A stretch of DNA of 64,000 nt, from positions 1 to 64,000 of the forward strand of contig CAJTKE010000016.1 in NCBI GenBank assembly GCA_910576865.1. The letters are read 5' to 3'. Under the pieces are notes generated by a model that did not search any database, was not told where the DNA came from, and worked only from the letters and a program-made list of their open reading frames with translations. Source of the stretch: an uncultured Oscillibacter sp. Lineage in GTDB: Bacteria > Bacillota > Clostridia > Oscillospirales > Oscillospiraceae. The position numbers and the translations under genes were made by a program. This document shows, piece by piece, positions 32,709 to 40,857 of this stretch; positions within the stretch are counted from its first letter, which is position 1, and each line of letters opens with the position of its first letter.

Positions 32709-33563
32709 ATGGACATCATCTACCTCTACGACGGCAGCTTCGAGGGCTTCCTCTCCTGCGTCTTCGACAGCTACGCCCACAAAGAAAGCCCCGCCGGGTT
32801 CTTCTCCGGCGAGGACGCGGTCTGCACACTGTTCGATTCCCGGACGGTCCCCACGGACCCGGACCACGCCGCCCGGGTCCTGCGGAAGATGGCCGCCCTG
32901 TCCCCGGAGGCCGCCGTGCTGCTCCGGCGGGGCTTCCTCACCTGCCTGCCGGAGAAGGAGCTGTACCTGTTCCGTCTGGTGGCCAAGCTCCTCCGGGAGG
33001 GGCCCGGCTTCCTTCGGGACCGCTCCGACGAAACGCTGTATCCGGTCATCCGGGCCGTCCGGCACCTGAACGGGGAGGTCCACCTGCTGAAGGGCTTCGT
33101 CCGCTTCTCGGACCTGGGGGGCGTGCTGGGGAGCGAGATTGAGCCCAAGAACCGGGTCCTGCCGGAGCTGGCCGGGCACTTCACGGCCCGGTTTCACAAC
33201 GAGCGCTTCTTCCTCTACGACCGCACCCACAAGGAGGCCTTGTTCCACGTCCCCGGCCGGTCCGTCATCCGGCCCCTGGCGGACTTCCAGATGGCCCCGC
33301 CGGACGAGGCGGAGGCCCGTTACCGCCTGCTGTGGAAACGGTTCTACGACACCATCGCCATCAAGGAGCGGGAGAACCCCCGGCTGCGGATGAGCAACAT
33401 GCCCAAGCGCTACTGGGGCACCATGACGGAGTTCCAGGGGGAGGACTGGTTCAAGCCTCGAACATCTCCCGAAGCCGTTTCAGGCCCCGGCGCTCCAGCC
33501 GGGATATCTGCACCTGGGACACCCCCACCACCCGGGCCGTCTGGTCCTGGGTCAGGCCCTTGA
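32709..33563 (+). CDS. TIGR03915-type probable DNA metabolism protein with 3' extension into sigF
   Basis: This is the usual partner of the radical SAM protein. It begins MDIIYLYDGSFEGFLSCVFD and ends its conserved part with MPKRYWGTMTEFQ. Members often sit with or are fused to a UdgX-type glycosylase domain, suggesting base repair. Normal family members stop soon after TEF. Here the frame continues about 40 residues as a Pro/Gly-rich tail (TSPEAVSGPGAPAGIS) that is the complement of the end of sigF, overlapping it by 113 bases. The true stop was probably lost, or a rearrangement joined the two operons. Confidence 0.85.
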   Translation: MDIIYLYDGSFEGFLSCVFDSYAHKESPAGFFSGEDAVCTLFDSRTVPTDPDHAARVLRKMAALSPEAAVLLRRGFLTCLPEKELYLFRLVAKLLREGPGFLRDRSDETLYPVIRAVRHLNGEVHLLKGFVRFSDLGGVLGSEIEPKNRVLPELAGHFTARFHNERFFLYDRTHKEALFHVPGRSVIRPLADFQMAPPDEAEARYRLLWKRFYDTIAIKERENPRLRMSNMPKRYWGTMTEFQGEDWFKPRTSPEAVSGPGAPAGISAPGTPPPPGPSGPGSGP

Positions 33564-34155
33564 AATACCGGAGGAGGATGGTCATCCGCTCCTTCTCCGG
33601 CAGGCGGTCGATGGCCTCCCGGAGGGCGATGCGCTCCACCAGCCCCTCCTCCGGGGCCTCGGTGCCCAGAGAGCCCTCCAGGGTCAGCCCCTCCGCCGTC
33701 TCCTGCTGGAGGGACTCCGGCGCGTCGGTGGCCAGATCCGTCCGGGCGATTTCCTCCGGCGTCAGGCCCGTGGCCTCCGACAGCTCCGACAGGGCCGGCT
33801 CCCGGCCCAGCTCGTGGCGGAGGCGCTCCCGGGCGGTGTAGAGGGTCTGGGCCTGCTCCCGGATGCCCCGCCCCACCTTCACCGCACCGTCGTCCCGGAG
33901 GAAGCGGCGGATCTCCCCCGCGATCTTGGGGACGGCGTAGGTGGAAAAGCAGGTGCCGTAGTCGAAGTCAAACCCCTGGACCGCCTTCAGAAAGCCCAGG
34001 CAGCCCAGTTGATATAAATCGTCCGGCTCCACGCCCCTGCCGTAGTACCGCCGGACCACGCTCCAGATCAGGCCGTTGTTCTCGATGACCGCCCGCTCGC
34101 AGGCGTCCCGGTCCCCCTGCTGGGCCGCCCGGAGGAGCTCCAGCGCGGCGCTCAT
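33451..34155 (-). CDS. sigF: Sporulation sigma factor SigF (SpoIIAC)
   Basis: Sigma-F starts forespore-specific transcription. The 234-residue protein has region 2 (LYQLGCLGFLKAVQGFDF, STYAVPKIAGEIRRFLRDDG), region 3 (VKVGRGIREQAQTLYTARER) and the region 4 helix-turn-helix LTQDQTARVVGVSQVQISR. It overlaps spoIIAB by 4 bases, and SpoIIAB holds it inactive before asymmetric division. Its last 113 bases are antisense to the tail of the convergent repair gene. Confidence 0.95.
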   Translation of the reverse strand: MSAALELLRAAQQGDRDACERAVIENNGLIWSVVRRYYGRGVEPDDLYQLGCLGFLKAVQGFDFDYGTCFSTYAVPKIAGEIRRFLRDDGAVKVGRGIREQAQTLYTARERLRHELGREPALSELSEATGLTPEEIARTDLATDAPESLQQETAEGLTLEGSLGTEAPEEGLVERIALREAIDRLPEKERMTILLRYFKGLTQDQTARVVGVSQVQISRLERRGLKRLREMFEA

Positions 34156-34595
34156 TTCTTCAGCCGGGGAGCCAGCTTCTTCCGCATCACCACCGTGGTC
34201 CCCCTGTTCACGGCGGACCGCACCGTCACCGTGTCCATGAAGCTCTCCATGATGGTGAAGCCCATGCCGCTGCGCTCCTCCCCTCCGGTGGTGTACATGG
34301 GCTGCCGGGCCTTGTCCACATCGGGGATGCCCCGGCCCCGATCCTTCACCGTCAGCTCCAGCACGTTCCCCGGCAGGACCCGCATTTTCAGCGTCACGCC
34401 GCCGATGGCGTCCGGGTAGCCGTGGACAATGGCGTTGGTCACCGCCTCGCTGACGGCGGTTTTGATGTCCTCCAGCTCGTTGAGTGTGGGGTCCAGCTGG
34501 GCGGCGAAGCAGGCCGCGGCGGAGCGGGCGAAGCTCTCGTTCCGGCTCTGACTGGGAAAGTCCATCGTGACCTCGTTGACTGCCTTGGTCCTCAT
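34152..34595 (-). CDS. spoIIAB: Anti-sigma F factor SpoIIAB
   Basis: It is a serine kinase of the GHKL fold that binds sigma-F and phosphorylates SpoIIAA. The 147-residue protein has the N box (DIKTAVSEAVTNAIVHGYPD), the G1 box (KDRGRGIPDVDKARQP) and the G2 box (GGEERSGMGFTIMESFMD). The N-terminus MRTKAVNEVTMDFPSQSRNE carries the conserved N-E of the dimer and sigma contact. Its place between spoIIAA and sigF is the standard operon. Confidence 0.95.
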   Translation of the reverse strand: MRTKAVNEVTMDFPSQSRNESFARSAAACFAAQLDPTLNELEDIKTAVSEAVTNAIVHGYPDAIGGVTLKMRVLPGNVLELTVKDRGRGIPDVDKARQPMYTTGGEERSGMGFTIMESFMDTVTVRSAVNRGTTVVMRKKLAPRLKK

Positions 34596-34610
34596 GTATG
34601 TAAAACCTCC

Positions 34611-34916
34611 TTATTTGATCGTCACCAGCCGGTTCACCCCTGCGGCCTCCAGCACCCGCCGGGCCTGGGGCGGCACGCCCCGCACCAGCAGCCCCCCGTC
34701 CAGCAGCTGCATCTTCTGCCGGGCCCGGAGAATTACCGCGATGCCGGAGCTGTCCATAAAGGTCACTCCCGACAGGTCCAGCACCAGCTTCCGGGGCAGG
34801 GCCGCGTCCAGGGCCTCCTCCATCTCCCGGAGGGCGGTCCGGGCCCCGTGGTGGTCCAGCTCCCCGCTGAGCTCCAGCAGCAGATTCCGGTCCGCGCTCT
34901 TTGCCAGGATCTCCAT
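34611..34916 (-). CDS. spoIIAA: Anti-anti-sigma F factor SpoIIAA
   Basis: The STAS-domain protein releases sigma-F by binding SpoIIAB when unphosphorylated. From ATG 34916, behind GAGGGGAA, it has 101 residues. The phosphorylated serine is in VTFMDSSGIAVILRAR, the hallmark of the family. An earlier in-frame ATG eight codons upstream exists but lacks a matching ribosome binding site. It is the first gene of the spoIIA operon. Confidence 0.92.
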   Translation of the reverse strand: MEILAKSADRNLLLELSGELDHHGARTALREMEEALDAALPRKLVLDLSGVTFMDSSGIAVILRARQKMQLLDGGLLVRGVPPQARRVLEAAGVNRLVTIK

Positions 34917-35150
34917 AGTGTTCCCCTCTTTTGTCATAAAAATACCTGATTCGCCATTTTTTGCCCCGCCCTCCCGTGGGACGGGCTTTTCAAATTCGAT
35001 GATAGCACGTCCCGCACCGGCTTTCTGTCGAAATCCATAAGAAGGACCTGGAAATTTTGGCAAAAAGTGAAAAAATTCCCGTCAGCCCTTGAAACACCAG
35101 CGCCCGCCGTTTTCAACGGTGGGCGTTTCCATTTTGTAACCAATTCAAGG
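34917..35150. other. Control region between spoIIA and the BlaI operon
   Basis: The gap holds a minus-strand ATCGAATTT at 35000-34992, which fits the -10 element of a sigma-H promoter expected before spoIIA, but no convincing -35 element is seen. A hairpin with an 11-bp stem lies at 35101-35125 (CGCCCGCCGTT with AACGGTGGGCG). Nothing else is recognised. Confidence 0.4.
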
Positions 35151-35190
35151 TTGACAAATGTCTACCTTCGTGCTATGCTTCAGGTAGACA
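35151..35190 (+). promoter_or_regulatory. Promoter and operator of the BlaI-M56 operon
   Basis: TTGACA (35151-35156), 17 bases and TATGCT (35174-35179) form the promoter. The perfect inverted repeat TGTCTACCT (35159-35167) and AGGTAGACA (35182-35190) flanks the -10 box. The position suits autorepression by the BlaI-type protein encoded 30 bases downstream. Confidence 0.8.
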
Positions 35191-35219
35191 GTCGTATACC
35201 TGATCAAGGAGGTGTTTTC

Positions 35220-35597
35220 ATGAAAATTGAACTTTCCAACAGCGAGTGGAAGCTGATGCGCCGATTGTGGGACCGGGCCCCCAGCACCATCACGGAGCTG
35301 ACGGCGGCTCTCCGGGAGGAGACCGGGTGGAGCAAGAACACCGTCATCACCATGCTTTCCCGGCTGGAGGCCAAGGGGGCCGTCCGCCACGAGGAGGGCG
35401 GAAAGGCCAAGCGGTATTACCCCGCCCTCCGGAAGGAGGACGCCGCCCGGGACGAGACGGAGAGCTTCCTCTCCAAGGTCTACGGCGGCAGCCTGGGCCT
35501 GATGATGAGCGCCATGGTGGAGAGCCGGCGACTCACCGAGTCCGACATCGCGGAGCTGTCCGCCATTCTGGACAAGGCGGGAGGTGAGGAGACATGA
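35220..35597 (+). CDS. BlaI/MecI/CopY family repressor
   Basis: The 125-residue protein starts at ATG 35220 behind AAGGAGGTG. It has the winged helix typical of BlaI (LSNSEWKLMRRLWDRAPSTI and WSKNTVITMLSRLEAKGAV), then the dimerisation helices that carry the cleavage region in BlaI. BlaI-type repressors are removed by an M56 metalloprotease when the cognate sensor is triggered. That sensor is the next gene and overlaps this one by 4 bases. Confidence 0.93.
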   Translation: MKIELSNSEWKLMRRLWDRAPSTITELTAALREETGWSKNTVITMLSRLEAKGAVRHEEGGKAKRYYPALRKEDAARDETESFLSKVYGGSLGLMMSAMVESRRLTESDIAELSAILDKAGGEET

Positions 35598-38500
35598 AGG
35601 AAATCCTGATTACCTCCTCGGCCCTGATTCTGGCCCTGCTGGCCCTCCGGCGGCTATTCCGGCGGACCCTGTCCCGCCGGGCCCAGTACGCCCTCTGGGG
35701 ACTGGTGCTGCTGCGGCTTCTTGTTCCGGTGAACCTCCCGGCGGCGGGCTTCAGCCTGCTGACGGCGGCGAAGCCCGCCGCGGACCGGGTGGAGGCCCTT
35801 TACATCGCGCCGGACCGGATGACGATTGGCCGGATGGATGGAGACTACGTCCGGGGCGTTCCCGACACGCCCAAAGCAGCCGTGGGGCCCGCCACACCGG
35901 ACAACTCCCGGACCTTCCTCGACCGGGACGGCCAGGGAAACGAAGTGAAAATCACGGAGAACTACAAGCGGCAGATTCTCCTCTCGGACCTCCTGCCCCC
36001 CATCTGGTACGGCGGCATGGCGGTGATGTCCTGCTGGCTGGTTCTCTCCAACCTGCTCTTCTGGCGGAAGCTCCGCGGGGTGAGAACGCCTTACCCTGTG
36101 GAGGGCTCCTCCCTCCCCGTTTATCTGGTGGAGTACGGCCTTCCCTCCCCCTGCCTCTTCGGGCTCCTCCGGCCCGCCGTCTATCTGACCCCCGCCGCCC
36201 TGCAAAGCCCCGACAGCCTCCGGCACGTCCTGGCCCACGAGGAGACCCACGCCCGGCATCTGGACCCCCTCTGGTCCCTGCTCCGGGCGGTGTGCCTGAC
36301 GGTCTACTGGTTCGACCCCCTGGTCTGGTGGGCGGCCCTGGCCTCCCGGACGGACTGTGAGCTGGCCTGTGACGAGGGGGCCCTCCGGCGTCTCGGGGAG
36401 GCGGAGCGGGTGCCCTATGGCCGGACGCTGCTGTCACTCATCCCCGTGCGGAGGGTCCCGGCCAACCCCCTGCTCTCCGCCACCACCATGACGGCGGACA
36501 AGCGCCAGCTCAAGGACCGCGTCACCCGTGTGGCGGAAAATCCGGTCTACCTGGGCCGGGCCCTCTTCGCCGCCGTGGCCCTGGCGGCGCTGGTGTGCGC
36601 CGTCACCTTCACCGGGGCCAAGAAGACGGACCACTTCCGCGACGTGGACGAGGCCGTGGCCGCCCTGGCAGAGGAGCTGGGGGACGATTCCGCCGACTTT
36701 GGCGAGCGCCTGATGGTCTACACCCCGGAGAATCCGTCGGAGTTCTTTGACCTGGAAAAAGGAGAACTCCTCCGGGTCTACTGGGGGTCGGTCTACCTTC
36801 TGTCCTCCAACCTGGAAAAGCCCATGGGCTGGCTCTGCTCCCTCTACCGGCTGGAGCCGGAGACGAACTACCTGCCCCGAAACGTGGAAATCCTCGGCAG
36901 CGACGGTCAATATGAATACGCCGTCAGCCGCCCCGACTGGGCCCCGGAGCTGAAGCGGGGCGAGACCACCGGCATGTCCCTGATGAACCAGGTGATCAGC
37001 CGCATCCAGGAGGCCGTTCTCTCCTGCGAGAGCCTGAAACAAGTGGCCCAGCCCGACTGGGACGCCGCCGTCACCATCCCCCTGGACGGCCTGGAGCCCT
37101 ACGAGCCCCAGGAGGCGGAGGAGCTTCCCTTCCCCTACGGCTCACCGAATATGCTGGGGGGCCTGGAGGACCCGGACCACGTTCTGGGGGACTACGGCCT
37201 GATGTTCTTTGCGGGCGGGAACCCTGACATGGGCGGCGAGGTCTTCGCCGGGGTCCAGCACTTGGCCAGAAGCTCCTTCCCCACGCCCTTCTGGTCCTTC
37301 CGCCCCAGCGCGGGCGGGCGGTACAGCGCCTCCCTGTTCCGGGGCCTTCTGGGCCACGACGGGTTCTGCATCTCCCACGACTCCAACAGGCCCTCCGGGA
37401 CCCGCGTCCATGAATACTACTACCTGAACGAGGAGGGCTGGCCCGTCTTCCTGGCCCAAGAGACGGGCTATCCCCAGCGGGCCGACCTGGACGGCGACGG
37501 CACGGACGAGCTGTTCTCCGGCGACTTCAGCAGTTTCGTCTTTTACCGGGACGGAAAACTTTACCGGGCGAATCTGCGGCCCCTGCTGTGGACCGTCTGG
37601 CCCGTGGGCACCGACTTCCGCTTCGACGGCTGGGACCCCGCCACGCGCTCCATGTCCTTCCGGGCCCGCGAGCCTCACACCCTGTCCTATCAGTACCGGA
37701 CGCTGTCCTTCGATGGGGAGAACCTTCTGATCTGCGGCGACCAGCGTCACTTCACGGACGACATCGCCCAGTGGCCGGACGACGATTTTGTCATCAAGGA
37801 CGCCGCCCTGACGGCGGTGGAGGAGCAGTTCCACGCCTCCCGTATGTCCGGCTCGGCATTGGCGTTCTACGACGACTGGCGGATCACCAGCCTCGGCGCG
37901 AACTTTGATGGACTGGAGGTGGATGGGAAGAGGTACGCCTTCCGGCAGGTCTCCTATGAGTTCCACACGCCGGAGCTGGGCGAGAGTCCCCAGGACCACT
38001 GGGCCGCCCCCTCCTCCGAGAATCTCTATCTGATGTTCCAGATTCCCTCGCAGGGCTCTCAGGACATGATTTCCCTTTCGGACTTCGTGTACCTCTGCCA
38101 CTTCCAGCAGGAGGGCAGGCTCACCCTCTCCGAGGAGCTGGTCCGGGAAAAGCTCCGGGAGATGCCGTCCTCGGACATCATCTACCTGGGCACCGCCACC
38201 CTGAAAGCGGAGAGCCCCGTTCTCCCCGCCGCCGACCTTGTCCAGGCGGCGATGGACCATCTGATGGAGGCGGACAGCGTCAACCTGAACCTGCTGGTCC
38301 CGGAGGGCGGCGGGCGGTACGACGTGGACCCCCAGGATGGGAATGGGCCCAACCGGGCCCATGGCCTCGTCTCCGATTTTGACTGGAGCTACGCCGAAGA
38401 CCCCGGGGACATGCCCGCCGAGTCCCTGCTGCTCATGAGCCCCGGAGGAGACCTAAGCCTCCGCTTCTGGCCGGAGAGCGGCCTGGTCCTGCTCAACGCC

Positions 38501-39040
38501 CGCCAATCCGCCCATCAGGAATCCGTCTGGCTTCGGGCGGAACCCAACGGCAACCCGGAGTGGGTCACCACCATCGGCGTTTTCGACTTTATACGCCTCT
38601 GGTACGATGAGGCGGAGCTGGCGGGCCTGTACTCCACCGTCCGCGTCACAGGACGGGACCTGACCCGGGAGAGAATTGTCCAGCTGTGGGCGGACGCCTA
38701 CGAGGGGGCCATGCTGGAAGCCACCCCCGGCAGCCGGTACGCCTGCACCTACGTGCGGAATCAGAACATCTGGTTCCCGGACTGGCTGGACGAGCTGACG
38801 GAGGAGGAGCTGGAGAGCTTTTACCCGGAGAACACCAAGGGTCATGAGCGCTTCGCCTTCGCCTATTCCACAGTGTTCGTCCCCGAAAACGACGAGGCGC
38901 TGCACTGGCTGATGGCGGGCAACACCGGTTCCTACGAGGGCGGCGACGCGCCCGAGGGGGCCCAGATATACAGCCACTGCGGCTACATGTACCTCACAGA
39001 CGAGGGCTGGCGCTGCGACGGCGTGGGAACTGGATGGTGA
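35594..39040 (+). CDS. M56-family membrane protease sensor (BlaR1-like) with a very large C-terminal region
   Basis: Residues 1-345 form the M56/BlaR1-like part: membrane segments near 5-20, 35-52, 137-155 and 318-338, the zinc motif HEETH near residue 215 and the glutamate of DCELACDEGA. The remaining 800 residues should be extracellular. They contain no recognisable penicillin-binding domain, but include an FG-GAP/EF-hand-like loop DLDGDGTDELFSGD near residue 630 and repeated beta-rich segments. With the BlaI partner this forms a signal-driven derepression switch for an unknown ligand. BlaR1 is normally about 600 residues, so this is about twice the usual size. Confidence 0.85.
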   Translation: MKEILITSSALILALLALRRLFRRTLSRRAQYALWGLVLLRLLVPVNLPAAGFSLLTAAKPAADRVEALYIAPDRMTIGRMDGDYVRGVPDTPKAAVGPATPDNSRTFLDRDGQGNEVKITENYKRQILLSDLLPPIWYGGMAVMSCWLVLSNLLFWRKLRGVRTPYPVEGSSLPVYLVEYGLPSPCLFGLLRPAVYLTPAALQSPDSLRHVLAHEETHARHLDPLWSLLRAVCLTVYWFDPLVWWAALASRTDCELACDEGALRRLGEAERVPYGRTLLSLIPVRRVPANPLLSATTMTADKRQLKDRVTRVAENPVYLGRALFAAVALAALVCAVTFTGAKKTDHFRDVDEAVAALAEELGDDSADFGERLMVYTPENPSEFFDLEKGELLRVYWGSVYLLSSNLEKPMGWLCSLYRLEPETNYLPRNVEILGSDGQYEYAVSRPDWAPELKRGETTGMSLMNQVISRIQEAVLSCESLKQVAQPDWDAAVTIPLDGLEPYEPQEAEELPFPYGSPNMLGGLEDPDHVLGDYGLMFFAGGNPDMGGEVFAGVQHLARSSFPTPFWSFRPSAGGRYSASLFRGLLGHDGFCISHDSNRPSGTRVHEYYYLNEEGWPVFLAQETGYPQRADLDGDGTDELFSGDFSSFVFYRDGKLYRANLRPLLWTVWPVGTDFRFDGWDPATRSMSFRAREPHTLSYQYRTLSFDGENLLICGDQRHFTDDIAQWPDDDFVIKDAALTAVEEQFHASRMSGSALAFYDDWRITSLGANFDGLEVDGKRYAFRQVSYEFHTPELGESPQDHWAAPSSENLYLMFQIPSQGSQDMISLSDFVYLCHFQQEGRLTLSEELVREKLREMPSSDIIYLGTATLKAESPVLPAADLVQAAMDHLMEADSVNLNLLVPEGGGRYDVDPQDGNGPNRAHGLVSDFDWSYAEDPGDMPAESLLLMSPGGDLSLRFWPESGLVLLNARQSAHQESVWLRAEPNGNPEWVTTIGVFDFIRLWYDEAELAGLYSTVRVTGRDLTRERIVQLWADAYEGAMLEATPGSRYACTYVRNQNIWFPDWLDELTEEELESFYPENTKGHERFAFAYSTVFVPENDEALHWLMAGNTGSYEGGDAPEGAQIYSHCGYMYLTDEGWRCDGVGTGW

Positions 39041-39046
39041 AAAATG

Positions 39047-39090
39047 GCGGCGGCAACGGAAAATCTCCGTTGCCGTCGCTTCGTTTTGGT
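39047..39090 (+). terminator. Terminator after the M56 sensor gene
   Basis: GCGGCGGCAACGGA pairs with TCCGTTGCCGTCGC (one mismatch) around a five-base loop and is followed by TTCGTTTT. Confidence 0.75.
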
Positions 39091-39128
39091 CAATCACCGG
39101 ACTATCAGAGCGCAATAAAGTTCTTTTG

Positions 39129-39154
39129 GTGACTTTTCTTTTAAGAAAAGTCAC
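39129..39154 (-). terminator. Palindromic terminator at the end of yjbQ
   Basis: GTGACTTTTCTT and AAGAAAAGTCAC are perfect inverted copies. The stem overlaps the yjbQ stop codon and is followed by CAAAAGAAC rather than a long T-run, so it may act in both directions. Confidence 0.6.
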
Positions 39155-39603
39155 TCTCCCATCACCTGAAACACGATGTCTCGCACCCGGTTTCTCGTGT
39201 CGCACTCCACCAGGGTCAGATTCTGCCAGGGCCCCACGGTAATCTTCCCGTCCACAAAGGGCACGGTGATGAAGGGGGACAGCAACGCCGCCTTGATGTG
39301 GGAGGAGCCGTTGTCGTCGTGCCAGGTCTCGTGGTGCCAGTAGGGCACCACGTGCCCCTGCTCGTCCAGGTAGGGGGAGAACACGTCCAGGGCCGCTTTC
39401 AGGTCGTGATTCACCATGCCCGGCTCGAACTCCAGGGTGGTCAGCCCCGCCACGCCGCCGGTGGTGAAGCCCGTCACCGTCCCGGCGGAGATGCCTTGCT
39501 CCCGGCACGCCGCCGTCACCGCGTGCTGGAAATCCTCCGTCACGTCGATCATGCCCATATGGGCCCTGGTCTGATAGGTCTTCTTCTCCGTATAAACCGC
39601 CAT
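39151..39603 (-). CDS. yjbQ: YjbQ/UPF0047 family protein (secondary thiamine-phosphate synthase enzyme)
   Basis: The 150-residue protein matches the UPF0047 fold. It has GTVTGFTTGGVAGLTTLEFE and NHDLKAALDVFSPYL, the conserved histidine cluster in YWHHETWHDDNGSSHIKAAL, and the terminal GPWQNLTLVECDTRNRVR. Members have been reported to have weak thiamine-phosphate synthase activity and bind a metal; the true role is open. It is divergent from a nitrilase-family gene across a palindromic double promoter. Confidence 0.9.
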   Translation of the reverse strand: MAVYTEKKTYQTRAHMGMIDVTEDFQHAVTAACREQGISAGTVTGFTTGGVAGLTTLEFEPGMVNHDLKAALDVFSPYLDEQGHVVPYWHHETWHDDNGSSHIKAALLSPFITVPFVDGKITVGPWQNLTLVECDTRNRVRDIVFQVMGE

Positions 39604-39632
39604 GATTCGGCCTCCTCAAATCGTTTTTTTGT

Positions 39633-39662
39633 ATTGTAACACGGTGCGGGCCGTGATACAAT
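39633..39662. promoter_or_regulatory. Palindromic overlapping divergent promoters (yjbQ / nitrilase)
   Basis: Plus strand: TTGTAA, 17 bases, TACAAT. Minus strand: TTGTAT, 17 bases, TACAAT. The -35 box of each strand is the -10 box of the other, and the inverted arms ATTGTA-n-CACGG give 30 bases of near-symmetry. Only one polymerase can bind at a time, so the genes should compete, and any bound dimer would control both. Confidence 0.75.
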
Positions 39663-39699
39663 CCATTTATGAAATTCAAATGAAGAGGGGGATTTGCCT

Positions 39700-40515
39700 A
39701 TGCGTGCCGCGCTGATTCAAATGCCGGTGACCGAAGACAAAGGGAAAAACATCGAGACCGCCTGCCGCCGCCTCCAGGAGGCCAAGGCCCGGGGGGCGGA
39801 CATCGCCGTGCTGCCCGAGATGTTCTGCTGCCCCTATGACAACGCCTGCTTCCGCTCCTACGGCGAGGCGGAGGGCGGCGAGGCCCGGCGGGCCCTGTCC
39901 GGCATGGCGGCGGAGCTGGAGCTGTACGTGGTGGGCGGGTCCCTGCCGGAGCTGGAGGGGGACCGGGTCTACAACACCAGCTTCGTCTACGGGCGGAAGG
40001 GGGAGCTCCTGGCCCGGCACCGGAAGGTCCACCTCTTCGACATCGACGTGGAAGGGGGCCAGCGCTTCAAGGAGTCGGACACCCTCTCCCCGGGAAACGC
40101 CGTCACCACCTTCGAGACGGAGTTCGGCACCATGGGCCTGTGCGTCTGTTTCGACTTCCGGTTTGAGGAGCTGGCCCGGTGCATGTGCCTCCGGGGGGCC
40201 AGGTGCATTTTTGTCCCCGCCGCCTTCAACATGACCACCGGCCCCGCCCACTGGGAACTCCTCTTCCGCCAGCGGGCGGTGGACAACCAGTGCTTCACCG
40301 TGGGGGTCTCCCCCGCCCGGGACGAGACGGCCTCCTATGTGGCCTACGGCCACTCCATCGCCGTGGACCCCTGGGGCTCCGTCCTCCGGCAGGCCGGCAG
40401 CGGCGAGGCCACGCTGTACGCCGACCTGGACCTCCGCCGGGTGGACGCCATCCGCCGCCAGCTCCCCATCCTCTCCGCCCGCCGGGAGGACCTGTACGAG
40501 GTCCGGGAGCTGTGA
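39700..40515 (+). CDS. Carbon-nitrogen hydrolase, omega-amidase (Nit2) type
   Basis: The 271-residue nitrilase-fold enzyme starts at ATG 39700 behind GAGGGGG. It has the catalytic triad: glutamate in VLPEMFCCPYDN, lysine in RHRKVHLFDIDVEGG and cysteine in GLCVCFDFRFEELA. The stretch FNMTTGPAHWELLFRQRAVD is typical of omega-amidases, which hydrolyse alpha-ketoglutaramate and alpha-ketosuccinamate to remove toxic transamination products. Other CN hydrolases cannot be fully excluded. The next gene overlaps it by 4 bases. Confidence 0.88.
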   Translation: MRAALIQMPVTEDKGKNIETACRRLQEAKARGADIAVLPEMFCCPYDNACFRSYGEAEGGEARRALSGMAAELELYVVGGSLPELEGDRVYNTSFVYGRKGELLARHRKVHLFDIDVEGGQRFKESDTLSPGNAVTTFETEFGTMGLCVCFDFRFEELARCMCLRGARCIFVPAAFNMTTGPAHWELLFRQRAVDNQCFTVGVSPARDETASYVAYGHSIAVDPWGSVLRQAGSGEATLYADLDLRRVDAIRRQLPILSARREDLYEVREL

Positions 40516-40832
40516 GCGTCTTCGCCGCTTACCTGGACATCGTCCGCCGGATTCCCCCCGGAAGGGTCGCCACCTACGGCCAGATCGCCCGCCTGGCGGG
40601 GATGCCCCGCTGCGCCCGGACGGTGGGCTACGCCGTGGCGGGGTGCCGGGACGCCTCTGTTCCCTGCCACCGGGTGGTGGACCGCTTCGGCGGCACCAAG
40701 GCTGTCTTCGACGTTCACGCCCCCGGGACCCAGCGGGCCCTGCTGGAGGCGGAGGGCGTGATCTTCCGGCCCGACGGCACGGTGGATTTGGAGCGGTGCC
40801 GGTGGGACCCCTTGCAGGACAAAAACGCGTGA
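40512..40832 (+). CDS. MGMT-family DNA alkyltransferase, single C-terminal domain
   Basis: The 106-residue protein starts at GTG 40512, overlapping the previous stop. It has the helix-turn-helix VATYGQIARLAGMPRCARTV and the active-site motif VPCHRVVDRFGG, with the acceptor cysteine present. Alkyltransferase-like (ATL) proteins have tryptophan at that place, so this one should be able to accept alkyl groups. The N-terminal ribonuclease-like domain of full Ada/Ogt proteins is absent. Confidence 0.88.
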   Translation: MSVFAAYLDIVRRIPPGRVATYGQIARLAGMPRCARTVGYAVAGCRDASVPCHRVVDRFGGTKAVFDVHAPGTQRALLEAEGVIFRPDGTVDLERCRWDPLQDKNA

Positions 40833-40857
40833 AGGGAGTTTCCCCTCACGCGTTTTT
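40821..40857. terminator. Bidirectional terminator between the alkyltransferase gene and tsaD
   Basis: AAAAACGCGTGA pairs with TCACGCGTTTTT, extended inwards by GGG/CCC. A-run and T-run on the two sides serve both converging genes, and the stem includes the last codons of the alkyltransferase gene. Confidence 0.85.

Noticed and set aside
34992..35000. A sigma-H promoter for spoIIA
   Set aside because: ATCGAATTT fits the -10 element but no AGGA-type -35 element is found at the right distance.
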